This document shows, one piece after another, positions 15,991 to 24,563 of a stretch of DNA of 64,000 nucleotides; the stretch's first letter is position 1, and every line of letters begins with the position of its first letter. A program made the translations under genes and the position numbers. Under the pieces are notes generated by a model. It did no database searches and was not told the DNA's origin. It saw only the letters and a program-made list of their open reading frames with translations. Source of the stretch: an uncultured Eubacteriales bacterium (lineage in GTDB: Bacteria > Bacillota > Clostridia > Christensenellales > UBA1242); the NCBI GenBank assembly GCA_948607205.1, contig CAPERS010000002.1, positions 1 through 64,000 on the forward strand. Reading direction: 5' to 3'.

Positions 15991-17043
15991 ATGGAAAAAT
16001 TTACAGTTAAATCAACTGATGGATACAATCTCAGCGTTCACGTTTTTGAAGCGAAAAAGCCAACTGCCGTTGTTCAAATTGTTCACGGAATGGAAGAGCA
16101 TCAAGAGCGCTATGAAAAACTGGCTGAGATTTTGAATAAGGCTGGACTGACTGTTGTCAGCAGTGACATGCGCGGACATGGCATTGGTGTCAAAAAAGAA
16201 GACCTCGGATTTTTCAAAAACAAAAATGGCTATCTTGCATTAATTGACGACCAAAAGGCAGTCACAAGTTTTATCGAAGAAAAATTTCCTGCTCTGCCAA
16301 TTTATATTTTTGCACATTCCATGGGAACAATCATAACTCGCGTTCTGCTTCAGACTCAATCGAAAAGATATCAAAAAGTGATTTTGTCGGGCTATCCAAA
16401 TTATCAACATGCATGTCACTTTGGAATATTTTTTGCAAACTTTATCAAATTGTTTTTTGGTGCAAAATACAAATCCAAAGTCATTCAAGGGCTTGGTGTT
16501 GGAGCGTTCAACCTTTCAATTAAAAATCCCAAAACAAAAGCCGACTGGATTTGCAAGAATGAAGAAACGGTTGAAGAATATCTTAAAGATGAATACTGTG
16601 GTTTCGGTTTTTCATGCTCTGCTTTTTCTGACCTCTTTCACTTGGTCAAAATAATGCATAAGCCGAAACTATATAAAAACGTTGAGCGCAAACTGCCCTT
16701 TCTTTTGTTGCGTGGCTCAGATGACGCATGCACTGGCGGAGAAAAAGGTGCAAAAGACTCTCGCGACATTTTGCGAAAAGCAGGCTTTGAAAACATTTCG
16801 CACATTGACTATGTGGGAATGCGACATGAAATTATAAACGAAAAAGACAATCAAAAAGTTTTTGACGACATTGTCAATTTCTTTTGTGAAAAAGAAAAGT
16901 CTGATGATTTAAAAAAAGGCAAGCAAAAAGTTTCTACAAAAAAAGAAAACAAAAAACTTGCACAGACGCAAGTTTTCAAAAATCGATACTTTGAATTTTA
17001 TGATGATGTGAAATCTCACACTCACGATGTTTATGATTGGTGA
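15991..17043 (+). CDS. Alpha/beta hydrolase, lysophospholipase / monoacylglycerol lipase type
   Basis: The start at 15991 has GGAGGAGAG immediately upstream. The 350-residue protein has the serine-aminopeptidase-S33-type hydrolase fold: IVHGMEEHQERY (oxyanion loop), SDMRGHG, nucleophile elbow FAHSMGT (Ser110, Ala in place of the first Gly), acidic residue in LLRGSDDACTGG and His in GMRHEIINE. Such enzymes cleave acyl esters of glycerol lipids. A lysine-rich, probably disordered extension of about 50 residues follows the domain. The gene ends inside the end of the convergent ABC permease gene (13-bp overlap). Confidence 0.88.
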   Translation: MEKFTVKSTDGYNLSVHVFEAKKPTAVVQIVHGMEEHQERYEKLAEILNKAGLTVVSSDMRGHGIGVKKEDLGFFKNKNGYLALIDDQKAVTSFIEEKFPALPIYIFAHSMGTIITRVLLQTQSKRYQKVILSGYPNYQHACHFGIFFANFIKLFFGAKYKSKVIQGLGVGAFNLSIKNPKTKADWICKNEETVEEYLKDEYCGFGFSCSAFSDLFHLVKIMHKPKLYKNVERKLPFLLLRGSDDACTGGEKGAKDSRDILRKAGFENISHIDYVGMRHEIINEKDNQKVFDDIVNFFCEKEKSDDLKKGKQKVSTKKENKKLAQTQVFKNRYFEFYDDVKSHTHDVYDW

Positions 17044-17972
17044 TTATTTTTCAAACCCTTTTTCTTTAAACTGAATTTTGAAGAACTTCTATTGATTCTC
17101 TTTTTGATAAGAATAAGAGCAATCACAAAACACAAAACAGCAAATAAAGACGAAATTATTATCATTGCCCAAAGTGGAACGTTCAAACCGCACAAACCAA
17201 TATTTCCAGCCGAAAACCATAAACCCGACATTTGATTTGCAATTTCAGTTGGCACACCGAACTGACCAAACGCATTTGAAAGCACGATTTGTTTAAGCCA
17301 TATCGTCAGATGAGTGAAAGGCAAAAGCGAGCCGACATATTTTGCGCCATTTCCCAAATTTGTGAATGGCATATAAATACCGCATAAAAATCCAATAACA
17401 GTGCCCAAAATTCCGTTTATAACTCCAATTGCTGATGACGAACGTGCGATAACTGTTATCAAAAGCATGATTGCGCAACTTATCAAAGTCACAATCAAAA
17501 GTGCGCCGAAAATTAAAAAAAATGCGCCTGCACCAAGCCAAAATCCTGTAGCTATGCCAATTATTATCGTTGAAATAACAAACATCAATAAGTTTATCAG
17601 ATAAGAGATTATGATTGCAGAAAAGAGATAAGAAAGCACAAGTTCCCACTTTTTAAGGTTTGTTATTAAAAATGCCTCAGTTTTTCCCTTTTCAATATCA
17701 GATGCCATTATACTGAACATTCCTGTTGAGAGAGATGCAGAGTTTATCACAAGAACGCCCACAATCATTTGCGAATAAATCAAAGCGCTAATTTGATTTG
17801 ATGACAACTGCAAGCCTGCCGTTTCATTAAAGCCTTGAGAATAAAGTTTGGCTATGAAAAGAAAATAAAGAACAATAAGAATCAAACTTGAAAAAAGAGA
17901 GAAGAAGAATGTTGATTTATTTCGAACAAAAAGAAGACAGTTTCTTTTGGTTAAAGCAAAGACATTTTTCAT
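17031..17972 (-). CDS. ABC-2 type transporter permease
   Basis: The 313-residue protein has six predicted membrane segments in the usual ABC-2 layout: one near residues 20-42, a large extracytoplasmic loop, then five more. The cytoplasmic segment ASDIEKGKTEAFLITNLKKW between the second and third segments is the typical coupling region. The start overlaps the ATPase stop by four bases, so both subunits are made together. Substrate unknown; lipids, polysaccharides or peptides are all possible for this family. Confidence 0.9.
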   Translation of the reverse strand: MKNVFALTKRNCLLFVRNKSTFFFSLFSSLILIVLYFLFIAKLYSQGFNETAGLQLSSNQISALIYSQMIVGVLVINSASLSTGMFSIMASDIEKGKTEAFLITNLKKWELVLSYLFSAIIISYLINLLMFVISTIIIGIATGFWLGAGAFFLIFGALLIVTLISCAIMLLITVIARSSSAIGVINGILGTVIGFLCGIYMPFTNLGNGAKYVGSLLPFTHLTIWLKQIVLSNAFGQFGVPTEIANQMSGLWFSAGNIGLCGLNVPLWAMIIISSLFAVLCFVIALILIKKRINRSSSKFSLKKKGLKNNHQS

Positions 17973-18877
17973 TGTTTTATCTCCTTTTTATATTCATCAA
18001 CAGCATTCAAAAAGACGTCATCCATGCTTCCGCGAATCACTTCAAAAAACTTGATATCTTTTTGAAATTTATTTAAAATTTCAATTTCTTCTACAGCCGA
18101 TTTAGATAAAAACTGAAAGTGGTCAGCGATTTTTTCATAGTTCATATTTTTTATCTTTTTTTCGAACTGAGCCTCATTTTTTGGAACAATTTTGATTTTG
18201 TCACACGAGTATTTTTCTTTCAAAATTGATGGTGAGCCTTGGGCTATCTTTTTGCCGTCATGGATTATTATAACTTCATCGGCGTCTGCCGTTTCTTCCA
18301 TATAATGAGTCGTCAAAAAAATAGTCATTCCACTTTCTTTTCGAATTTGATGGATAATGTTCCACACATCAATTCTGGTTTTTGGGTCAAGACCAGTTGT
18401 TGGCTCATCAAGAAAAAGAACTGATGGGTCATTGAACAATGCTCTAGCAAGTTCTGCTCGGCGTTTTTGACCGCCAGAAAGATTTTTAAATTTCTTTTTT
18501 TCTATTTCTTTCAGTTGAAATTTTTCTGCAAGAATTTGATATCTTTCTTTTAAATTTTCCTTCCCTTTTGCATAAAGTCTGCCAAAAAGCATCAAGTTTT
18601 CTTTAACAGAAAGGGAGTCGTCAAAAATATTGTTTTGAAAAACGACGCCTATTTTATCTTTAAATTGCTTAAATGATTGATTGCCTCCATAGACAATTTC
18701 ACCACTATCTTTTGCAAGAGTTCCAATCAAAATGTTTATGGTTGTGCTTTTTCCTGCACCATTTTGCCCCAAAAAAGCCAAAAACTTTCCTTGTTCAACT
18801 GAAAAAGAAAGGTCATCAACAGCAGTCAGTGAACCGAAATTTTTTGTCAAGTTTGAAACTTTGATTATATCTTCCAT
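17969..18877 (-). CDS. ABC transporter ATP-binding protein
   Basis: This 302-residue ATPase shows Walker A LGQNGAGKSTT, a Q-loop VFQNN, signature LSGGQKRRAELARAL, Walker B SVLFLDEPTTGLDP and switch His in LTTHYMEE. The accessory domain after residue 220 is typical of the DrrA/CcmA-like exporter group. It powers the ABC-2 permease encoded immediately downstream. Confidence 0.95.
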   Translation of the reverse strand: MEDIIKVSNLTKNFGSLTAVDDLSFSVEQGKFLAFLGQNGAGKSTTINILIGTLAKDSGEIVYGGNQSFKQFKDKIGVVFQNNIFDDSLSVKENLMLFGRLYAKGKENLKERYQILAEKFQLKEIEKKKFKNLSGGQKRRAELARALFNDPSVLFLDEPTTGLDPKTRIDVWNIIHQIRKESGMTIFLTTHYMEETADADEVIIIHDGKKIAQGSPSILKEKYSCDKIKIVPKNEAQFEKKIKNMNYEKIADHFQFLSKSAVEEIEILNKFQKDIKFFEVIRGSMDDVFLNAVDEYKKEIKQ

Positions 18878-18947
18878 TTTTAACCTTGAATTATATTACA
18901 CCTTTTTTATTTTCAAGTCAAATATATTTGATAACAGTTAAAATTTG

Positions 18948-18976
18948 TTGACAATTTTATCGTTGAATTATATCAT
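18948..18976 (+). promoter_or_regulatory. Promoter of the DNA glycosylase gene
   Basis: TTGACA (18948-18953) and TATCAT (18971-18976) are spaced by 17 bases, with AAAAGGAGGAAGGC and the ATG of the glycosylase right after. The spacing between the promoter and start codon is short, about a dozen untranslated bases. Confidence 0.75.
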
Positions 18977-18994
18977 AAAAAAAAGGAGGAAGGC

Positions 18995-19465
18995 ATGCAT
19001 CAAGGATTTGAACCAGTTTACGACAGCCAATCAAGAATTTTAATTTTGGGAAGTTTTCCAAGCGTTAAAAGTCGTGAAGTGGGTTTTTATTATGGCAACA
19101 AGCAAAACAGATTTTGGAAAATGTTATCTCAAATTTTTGAGGAGCAAATTGAAGATGATATCCAAAAGAAAAAGGTTTTTTTAATAAAACATAAAATTGC
19201 ACTTTGGGACGTAATAATTTCAAGCGACCTTTCTGGCTCAGCTGATATATCTTTGGAAAAGTCACAAAAAGTCATATCTGATTTTGACAATATTTTTAAA
19301 AATTCAAAGATTGAAAAAGTTTTATGCAATGGAAAAACTGCCTTTTCTCTTTTCACTGAAAATTATAACTGTCATCTCCCTGTTATTCTTCTTCCGTCAA
19401 CCAGTTCGGCAAATCCGCGATATAAAATTCAACCTTGGCAAAATGAACTTGAATTTTTGAAATGA
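18995..19465 (+). CDS. DNA-deoxyinosine glycosylase (uracil-DNA glycosylase superfamily)
   Basis: The 156-residue protein matches the hypoxanthine-DNA glycosylase branch of the superfamily. ILILGSFPSVKSREVGFYYG and NKQNRFWKML form the first active-site motif, ALWDVIISSD follows, and LPSTSSANPRY is the second motif. It removes hypoxanthine, the product of adenine deamination, leaving an abasic site for base-excision repair. A full-strength AAAGGAGG site and promoter precede it. It is divergent from the ABC exporter genes. Confidence 0.9.
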   Translation: MHQGFEPVYDSQSRILILGSFPSVKSREVGFYYGNKQNRFWKMLSQIFEEQIEDDIQKKKVFLIKHKIALWDVIISSDLSGSADISLEKSQKVISDFDNIFKNSKIEKVLCNGKTAFSLFTENYNCHLPVILLPSTSSANPRYKIQPWQNELEFLK

Positions 19466-19528
19466 TTTTTTTATTAATGTTGCCACACAGTTGACCTCTA
19501 TTTCATATAAAAAAGAGAGGAGGAAAAT

Positions 19529-19816
19529 ATGCGTCTTTTTAATATTTATGACACATCAAATCTTGATAACAGATTTAAAACAACACAAAACGCAAGATTT
19601 GACATTATTGGTGAACTTGAAGCAATCATTCAATATGAAAACCATCTTAATGAAACCGATAATATGTCAGCGAAAACAACAATCCGTGATATTGCCAGCG
19701 AAGAAAAACTTCACGTTGGTCAACTTTTTGGGCTTCTTTTCTATTTAGACCCAGACAGCAAAAAATATTTTGAGCAAGGCTTGAAAGAATTTGAAGAAAG
19801 AAAAAATCATAGATGA
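19529..19816 (+). CDS. Short two-helix ferritin-like (rubrerythrin-type) protein
   Basis: This 95-residue protein has one helix with GELEAIIQYENHL (Glu29, Glu31, Tyr36) and one with EEKLHVGQLFGLL (Glu58, Glu59, His62). ExxxxxY plus EExxH is the diiron pattern of the ferritin-like superfamily, but only two helices are present where rubrerythrin has four. It would have to dimerise to build a complete site, as half-size ferritins such as the encapsulated ferritins do. No encapsulin gene is nearby. The RBS is GAGAGGAGG. Iron oxidation or peroxide defence is a reasonable guess. Confidence 0.6.
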   Translation: MRLFNIYDTSNLDNRFKTTQNARFDIIGELEAIIQYENHLNETDNMSAKTTIRDIASEEKLHVGQLFGLLFYLDPDSKKYFEQGLKEFEERKNHR

Positions 19817-19833
19817 CATTTCTATGATTTTTT
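19801..19833 (+). terminator. Terminator overlapping the end of the ferritin-like gene
   Basis: AAAAAATCATAGA (19801-19813) pairs with TCTATGATTTTTT (19821-19833) across a 7-base loop, giving a 13-bp stem ending in T residues. The stop codon of the ferritin-like gene lies in the loop, so the last codons form one arm. Confidence 0.85.
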
Positions 19834-19853
19834 ATTTTAACCCCATATTTAAA

Positions 19854-20621
19854 CTATATTTTATAGATTTTCTTTAAAATATCTTTAAATTCATCTGGCA
19901 AATATTCAAGTGCTTTTTCTTTCAGATTTTTATCAATTCCATACATTGCCTCTGCCATGCTTCCAACAATGCAAGCATTGGTGTCAGTGTCACCGCCAAA
20001 AGAAATTGCCTTTTTTAAACAATCTTCAAATGAAGTTCCGCTGAAAAATGACCATAAAACCACATCAATAGTTTCACTGCAAGTGCGATTAAATTGTGTT
20101 AATTTTGGCTTTTGACATTTTAAACCTAGTTTATTTTTTATTTCTTCCTTTGTTAAACCTTTTCTTGCAAGAAAAATCACACGCGCAATTATTGTGGCGT
20201 TTGAAATTGCCTCTTCGCTGTTATGAGATGTCATGCACGCGAGGCGAACATTTTTTAACACGTCCTCTTCGCTATCAAACAAAAAACCGACTGGTGAAAT
20301 TCTCATCATTGCACCATTGCCTGCGCTTATGCCAACAGTGTTTGTTAGCGACCAAGCATAAAATTCAGGCGAGAAAATTCTTTCAAAATAAGGTTTAATA
20401 TTAGGCTTATATGAAATATATTTTTGCACATACTCACGAAGTTTTTTGCCATAATCCTCACCGCTTAAAATTGCGTCAGCGATTGCCATTGTGAGAATTG
20501 TATCGTCACTATAAAAACTGTTTTTCCTTAAAAGTTTTTTATTTTTAACTGGCCTTAATTGACAGAATTGTTGATATTCATAAGTTGAACCAGCAAGGTC
20601 ACCGATAATTGCACCAAACAT
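19854..20621 (-). CDS. ADP-ribosylglycohydrolase family protein
   Basis: The 255-residue protein has the family's metal-site motifs: IIGDLAGSTYE at the N terminus, FYSDDTILTMAIADA, NGAMMRISPVGF and SFGGDTDTNACIVGSMA near the C terminus. These enzymes use two magnesium ions to remove ADP-ribose from proteins or small molecules; DraG is the best-known bacterial member. No ADP-ribosyltransferase with a clear partner relation is adjacent, although the protein at 26365-26883 may have a related fold. Confidence 0.92.
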   Translation of the reverse strand: MFGAIIGDLAGSTYEYQQFCQLRPVKNKKLLRKNSFYSDDTILTMAIADAILSGEDYGKKLREYVQKYISYKPNIKPYFERIFSPEFYAWSLTNTVGISAGNGAMMRISPVGFLFDSEEDVLKNVRLACMTSHNSEEAISNATIIARVIFLARKGLTKEEIKNKLGLKCQKPKLTQFNRTCSETIDVVLWSFFSGTSFEDCLKKAISFGGDTDTNACIVGSMAEAMYGIDKNLKEKALEYLPDEFKDILKKIYKI

Positions 20622-20724
20622 AATGTTCTCCTTGATAATTTAATTTTTTCTTTCTTATTCTTCTTAATTCTTACGAAAAAAGTTGCATTTTTTAATTTTA
20701 TAACTTTAAAAGTTTCATATCTTG

Positions 20725-21393
20725 TTAAGTTTTATCTCGTTCGCCAGTTAAAAATTTGAAAAACTTTTCGACACCATTAAAGTGTTCATCTTGCTTCTTT
20801 TTTTTGCGATTTCTCATATTTCCCTTTGCAAACGACAACAGACTATTGAAATCATCTTCGCTCAAATAATAAACTTTTTCTATTCCATCCCATCTATGCA
20901 TTTTGAAACATTTGAGTTTGTTCATTCGCGAGATTCTGTCGCTAAATTCAGATATATTTTTCAGTTCTGACCAATCATATAGTGACCAACATGGGCTAAA
21001 AAAATGCTTCTTGCCATCAAAAGCCCTACCAAACCATCCTGTGTTATAAAACATAATCCATATTCCCTCACTTGTCACAATGACATTTTTTGAATACTTC
21101 CAAAACCAGACGCCAATAAAGAAATGAACGAGCCAACAAAAAGCAAGAAAACCCCAAAAGGAATAAATAAAAATCAAAAAACCTGTTTTGTCAGACCTAA
21201 TTAAAAATGAAAAGAGGAAAAACAAAGCATTAATTAAAGCCAATGTTAAAAACTTTATCGCAGTTTCACCAAAAAATAAGTTAAGTATATATCCGCGTTT
21301 GCTCTTGATAAAATGCTTAAACACAATTTCTTCGCCATTCGCGCTGGCCAGTTGGTTTCTTGCCTCCATAAAATCAACTTTTTTGTTAATCAT
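20725..21393 (-). CDS. Membrane protein with possible PH-like domain
   Basis: A GAGGTGG site fits ATG at 21393; the frame is also open two codons upstream through a GTG. The 222-residue protein has two or three hydrophobic helices between residues 38 and 100. A soluble C-terminal region (VIVTSEGIWIMFYNTGWFGR, WSLYDWSELKNI) looks like the membrane-anchored PH-like proteins common in Bacillota. A basic tail follows (NRKKKKQ). No precise function can be given. Confidence 0.6.
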   Translation of the reverse strand: MINKKVDFMEARNQLASANGEEIVFKHFIKSKRGYILNLFFGETAIKFLTLALINALFFLFSFLIRSDKTGFLIFIYSFWGFLAFCWLVHFFIGVWFWKYSKNVIVTSEGIWIMFYNTGWFGRAFDGKKHFFSPCWSLYDWSELKNISEFSDRISRMNKLKCFKMHRWDGIEKVYYLSEDDFNSLLSFAKGNMRNRKKKKQDEHFNGVEKFFKFLTGERDKT

Positions 21394-21414
21394 TTCCACC
21401 TCTTTATCAGTATA

Positions 21415-21525
21415 CTAAACAACGCTTTCAATCGCAAAGAAATTATAAGACTTTTTAAGTTCACTAACATAAGTCATGCCAACGTCACCGCCCAATCCAC
21501 AAATAAAAATAACATCTTTTAACAT
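21415..21525 (-). CDS. 36-residue ORF, possibly a truncated nucleotide-binding protein
   Basis: An AGGAGAAAGTT site precedes the ATG at 21525. The predicted peptide starts MLKDVIFICGLGGDVGMTYV and stops after 36 codons. A hydrophobic strand followed by a glycine-rich loop is how many P-loop or Rossmann proteins begin, so this may be the stub of a larger gene. It could also be a real small protein. I see no continuation in other frames downstream. Confidence 0.35.
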   Translation of the reverse strand: MLKDVIFICGLGGDVGMTYVSELKKSYNFFAIESVV

Positions 21526-21556
21526 AACTTTCTCCTATAATTATAAAAATTAATAA

Positions 21557-22291
21557 TTAAAGTTCATCTTTCTGTTCTTCTTGCATAAATTCTTTGTCAT
21601 AATATTCTGAAATAAGTAAAGGGATATCTAAATTAAATTTATTGGCTTCTGTAAGTGTTTCAGTATCTATAACCTTATATCTCTCTTTTAGTGGCAAAAT
21701 CTCCTCTTTTGATACAGGATAAATTTTATTTGACAATATTACATCTGGACTATTTGAATCTAATTGAATTAAATAAACATTTTCTTCTGGCAAAAATTTA
21801 ATTGAATAAGTATCAAACCAAAGACTCAAAATTTCATTCTTATCTGTGTCATAATAGTAAGCTTCAAGATTGCAAGTCACTTGGTTCATAAAATAACTTC
21901 GCCATTCTATTATATTTTCGGCTTTGGCTGGAATTAACAATTTTGACTTGATATATTGCATTTCTTGCTCTGTAAGAGGAACAAATTTTGCGTCTTTATA
22001 AGGCTCTCTTAATTTATCACCAAGAAAGTCATCAAATGTTGTTCCATCAGGCATAATAGAAAATGCGTCACCATATAAATCCGTATAGTGAACCAAGGAT
22101 TTATTATAGAATTTTTCAGAAACACCAAATTTAAAATATGTTAATTTTTTAGCACAGTTAGCATTTTTATCTATAATATTAAATTTATCATCAAGATTGG
22201 TGTTTGCCCTTTTTGTATTGCCAATCTGCCAAAAAAATATAAATCCACCGAAGCAATTTGTAGGCATTTTCTCAATTTGTTCTTTTCCCAT
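21557..22291 (-). CDS. Hypothetical protein, unrecognised
   Basis: This 244-residue protein is probably cytosolic: no signal peptide or membrane helix. The N terminus (TNCFGGFIFFWQIGNTKRA) is hydrophobic and cysteine-containing, the rest acidic and aromatic. I recognise no family. It has a GGAGGAGAAATG start and lies eight bases after the NUDIX gene, so the two are probably co-transcribed. The pair sits among other nucleotide- and small-molecule-modifying genes. Confidence 0.6.
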   Translation of the reverse strand: MGKEQIEKMPTNCFGGFIFFWQIGNTKRANTNLDDKFNIIDKNANCAKKLTYFKFGVSEKFYNKSLVHYTDLYGDAFSIMPDGTTFDDFLGDKLREPYKDAKFVPLTEQEMQYIKSKLLIPAKAENIIEWRSYFMNQVTCNLEAYYYDTDKNEILSLWFDTYSIKFLPEENVYLIQLDSNSPDVILSNKIYPVSKEEILPLKERYKVIDTETLTEANKFNLDIPLLISEYYDKEFMQEEQKDEL

Positions 22292-22299
22292 TTCTCCTC

Positions 22300-22833
22300 C
22301 TAATTTTCAAAATTACAAATATTTATAAAAGCCGCAATCTTCGTTATAGTCAAGTTTTTTATAAACTTTTCATAATGTAATTGAGATGATTTTCTTAATA
22401 GTCCTTCGCTTATTAAATTCTCAATTTCTTTTTTTGTAAGCCATTTCACCTGTTCGACTTCACTTTCTTGCAAAGTAAAATTGTAATTAACGAGATTTTC
22501 ATCTTCATAAAACAAAACATCGAAAATAGCATGAGGAATAATAATGCTACCGAGTGTTTTAAACTTTCCCTCAGCAATCACAATCCCCAATTCTTCTTCA
22601 AGTTCAACGCTTGCTTGATTTAAAGATGTTTTTCCTGTTGGAACATGTCCTCCAACAACAGCAAACTCTCCGCCTTTTTCCTTGCTGGTTTTTTGAATTA
22701 AAAATTTATCCCCGCATTTCAGCCAAACAACAACCAGTTTTATGAACTCATCATCTGCTAGGTTTTTATCTCCTCTTGCAATAATTTTACCAGTTAACTT
22801 TCCTGTTTTGTCGTAAACATCCAAAAATTCCAT
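22300..22833 (-). CDS. NUDIX hydrolase
   Basis: This 177-residue protein begins with the DVYDKTGKLTGK segment typical of the IDI/YfcD-like NUDIX group. The Nudix box is GGHVPTGKTSLNQAS followed by VELEEELGI. The acidic metal ligands of the second half are kept (E-x-x-E-E), but the first Glu of the box is Lys and the Arg of REuxEE is Val, so the box is non-canonical. Substrates of the family are nucleoside diphosphates linked to another group. GGAGAAAAG precedes ATG. Confidence 0.85.
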   Translation of the reverse strand: MEFLDVYDKTGKLTGKIIARGDKNLADDEFIKLVVVWLKCGDKFLIQKTSKEKGGEFAVVGGHVPTGKTSLNQASVELEEELGIVIAEGKFKTLGSIIIPHAIFDVLFYEDENLVNYNFTLQESEVEQVKWLTKKEIENLISEGLLRKSSQLHYEKFIKNLTITKIAAFINICNFEN

Positions 22834-22842
22834 CTTTTCTCC

Positions 22843-22941
22843 TCATCTCGCCCTAAAAAACATATTAGTCCGCTTTAAGTGAATCGCATAGTAAGATTTC
22901 CCACTTGCAATCTTTCCGCATATCAATATTATTTTCTCCAT
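22843..22941 (-). pseudogene. Truncated P-loop kinase remnant
   Basis: A GGAGAAATT site precedes ATG at 22941, and the 32-codon frame begins MEKIILICGKIASGKSYYA, a perfect beta-strand plus Walker A (GKIASGKS) as in small ATP-dependent kinases. It then stops after RTNMFFRAR. The rest of the kinase is missing and the next 100 bases do not restore it, so this is best read as a gene remnant. It sits just upstream of the NUDIX gene. Confidence 0.5.
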
Positions 22942-22968
22942 AATTTCTCCTAAGTTATTGAAAAACTT

Positions 22969-24396
22969 TTATATCTTTTTTATATCTATTTCACCGATTT
23001 TATTTGCTTTTAAGTCATCATCCCAAATGTCACAGTTGGCAAATTGTAAATTATAAGATAGCTTTCCATCAACTTCTTCTCCATATAAAGCCAAATAAAC
23101 TTGATATTTGCCATTATCGAAATCTAAATCTAATGAACATTCGATATTCTCTTCGCCCTCAAACTTTTTTATTTGCTTTGAATATTTGATTTCGCCATTT
23201 TTATCAACAAATAGAATTCTTGCCAATTTTGATTTGTTCAAATTGCCAAACCCGACATTATTCAAAGATAATTTTATATTGAGTTTGTCAAAGCGATCAG
23301 AAAATTCAAACACAGATTTCGTCAAAACAAATCTGTAACCCATATGATTTTCGATATATGTGAAAGCAGACCGACCATAATAATTCTCATCTTCTCCACA
23401 ACTTTGAGTGTAAGTTGAATTTTTCCATTTGTCTATAACCGAATTATTCCACTCGACATTTAAATAATTTAAATGAATTTGAGCCATTTCTGGCAAACAA
23501 TTTTCAATATCGTGAAGTGGGCTATCTGGAACAACAACCTCTCCACCAAATGGCAAATGACCTGTTTGTTGACTTAAAAACTCAATTTCTTTTTCACGCT
23601 CTGTGTAAGTTCCAAGGTCTGTTGAAGAACCCAAATAACCGTCGTTATACAGCCCAAGCCAATAAGCTTTACTTGTTTTATCAATCTTGTAATTTTCTAT
23701 ATCATTGAGTGTTATACCTAGATAATTATAAATCATATTTGGCGTTCTTGCCAAAATCGGAAGATTATTTGTCTTATCTAAAAACATGTCAATGATAGGA
23801 TTTATATGTTCTTTGTTTGCAATCGTGCTTGTGTGCATCTCTCCCCATGGACCAATCAATCCCACTTCAACACCAGTTATAGTGGTTTCAAACTTGTTTA
23901 AAATTGGGCAAACTTGCTCTATATGCTTAATTATCATATCAAGTCCAGCTTCCTTGTTCGCCTTGCCACTAAAACCTGGGTCATATGCAAATCTGATGAT
24001 TGCACTTTTGCTTTGTTGCTTCAAATATGAAAGAAGTTCTTCAAGTCCACTTAAAACTTCATTTGTCAAAAGTTTGTCAGCTTCACCATTCACCGCTTTT
24101 GAAAATGCACTGATATCAATTCTCAAATGATAAAGTTGTGTGAAATCGGTGACAATCCATTTTGCATAACTTATTCCATTTTCTTTTGCAGTCACATAAA
24201 TTGGATGATAAAATCCTTGATCAGAATTATTTATTCTTTGCAAACTTTCCTCAGTGTTGATGCTTTGAACATAACTTTTAAGCGGGCTCACAGGCTCTTG
24301 ATCTTTTTCTGGCCAGCAACAAATAACTGTTATCACAACAGCAAGAATGATAACGAAAATTGAAGATAAACATAAAATGAGCTTTTTTCTTTTCAT
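22969..24396 (-). CDS. Exported DUF4874/DUF4832 glycoside-hydrolase-like protein
   Basis: The 475-residue protein has an N-terminal signal anchor (about 5-27, followed by CCWPEK). It then shows a TIM-barrel-like region: NNSDQGFYHPIYV, SAIIRFAYDPG, GVEVGLIGPWGEMH and a C-terminal beta domain with NHMGYRFVLTKS. These are landmarks of the DUF4874-DUF4832 pair seen in secreted proteins thought to act on polysaccharides. No activity is proven for the family. There is no ribosome binding site before ATG; a promoter lies so close that the mRNA may be leaderless. Confidence 0.85.
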   Translation of the reverse strand: MKRKKLILCLSSIFVIILAVVITVICCWPEKDQEPVSPLKSYVQSINTEESLQRINNSDQGFYHPIYVTAKENGISYAKWIVTDFTQLYHLRIDISAFSKAVNGEADKLLTNEVLSGLEELLSYLKQQSKSAIIRFAYDPGFSGKANKEAGLDMIIKHIEQVCPILNKFETTITGVEVGLIGPWGEMHTSTIANKEHINPIIDMFLDKTNNLPILARTPNMIYNYLGITLNDIENYKIDKTSKAYWLGLYNDGYLGSSTDLGTYTEREKEIEFLSQQTGHLPFGGEVVVPDSPLHDIENCLPEMAQIHLNYLNVEWNNSVIDKWKNSTYTQSCGEDENYYGRSAFTYIENHMGYRFVLTKSVFEFSDRFDKLNIKLSLNNVGFGNLNKSKLARILFVDKNGEIKYSKQIKKFEGEENIECSLDLDFDNGKYQVYLALYGEEVDGKLSYNLQFANCDIWDDDLKANKIGEIDIKKI

Positions 24397-24402
24397 GATT
24401 TA

Positions 24403-24431
24403 ATTATATCATATTTTCACAATTTATTCAA
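24403..24431 (-). promoter_or_regulatory. Promoter giving a possibly leaderless transcript
   Basis: On the minus strand TTGAAT (24431-24426) and TATAAT (24408-24403) are 17 bases apart. The expected start site, six to seven bases past TATAAT, coincides with the A of the ATG at 24396, and no Shine-Dalgarno sequence is present there. Confidence 0.6.
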
Positions 24432-24563
24432 ATATATTCCATACAAAACTTTTAAAGGATTTTGTATTGATATACTTTATTATACAACAACGTGTGCCAC
24501 AAGTTTTCTTTAAGCAAATAAGCTAAAACATTAATTTATAAAAGACTTTTTGCTTAGTTAATG

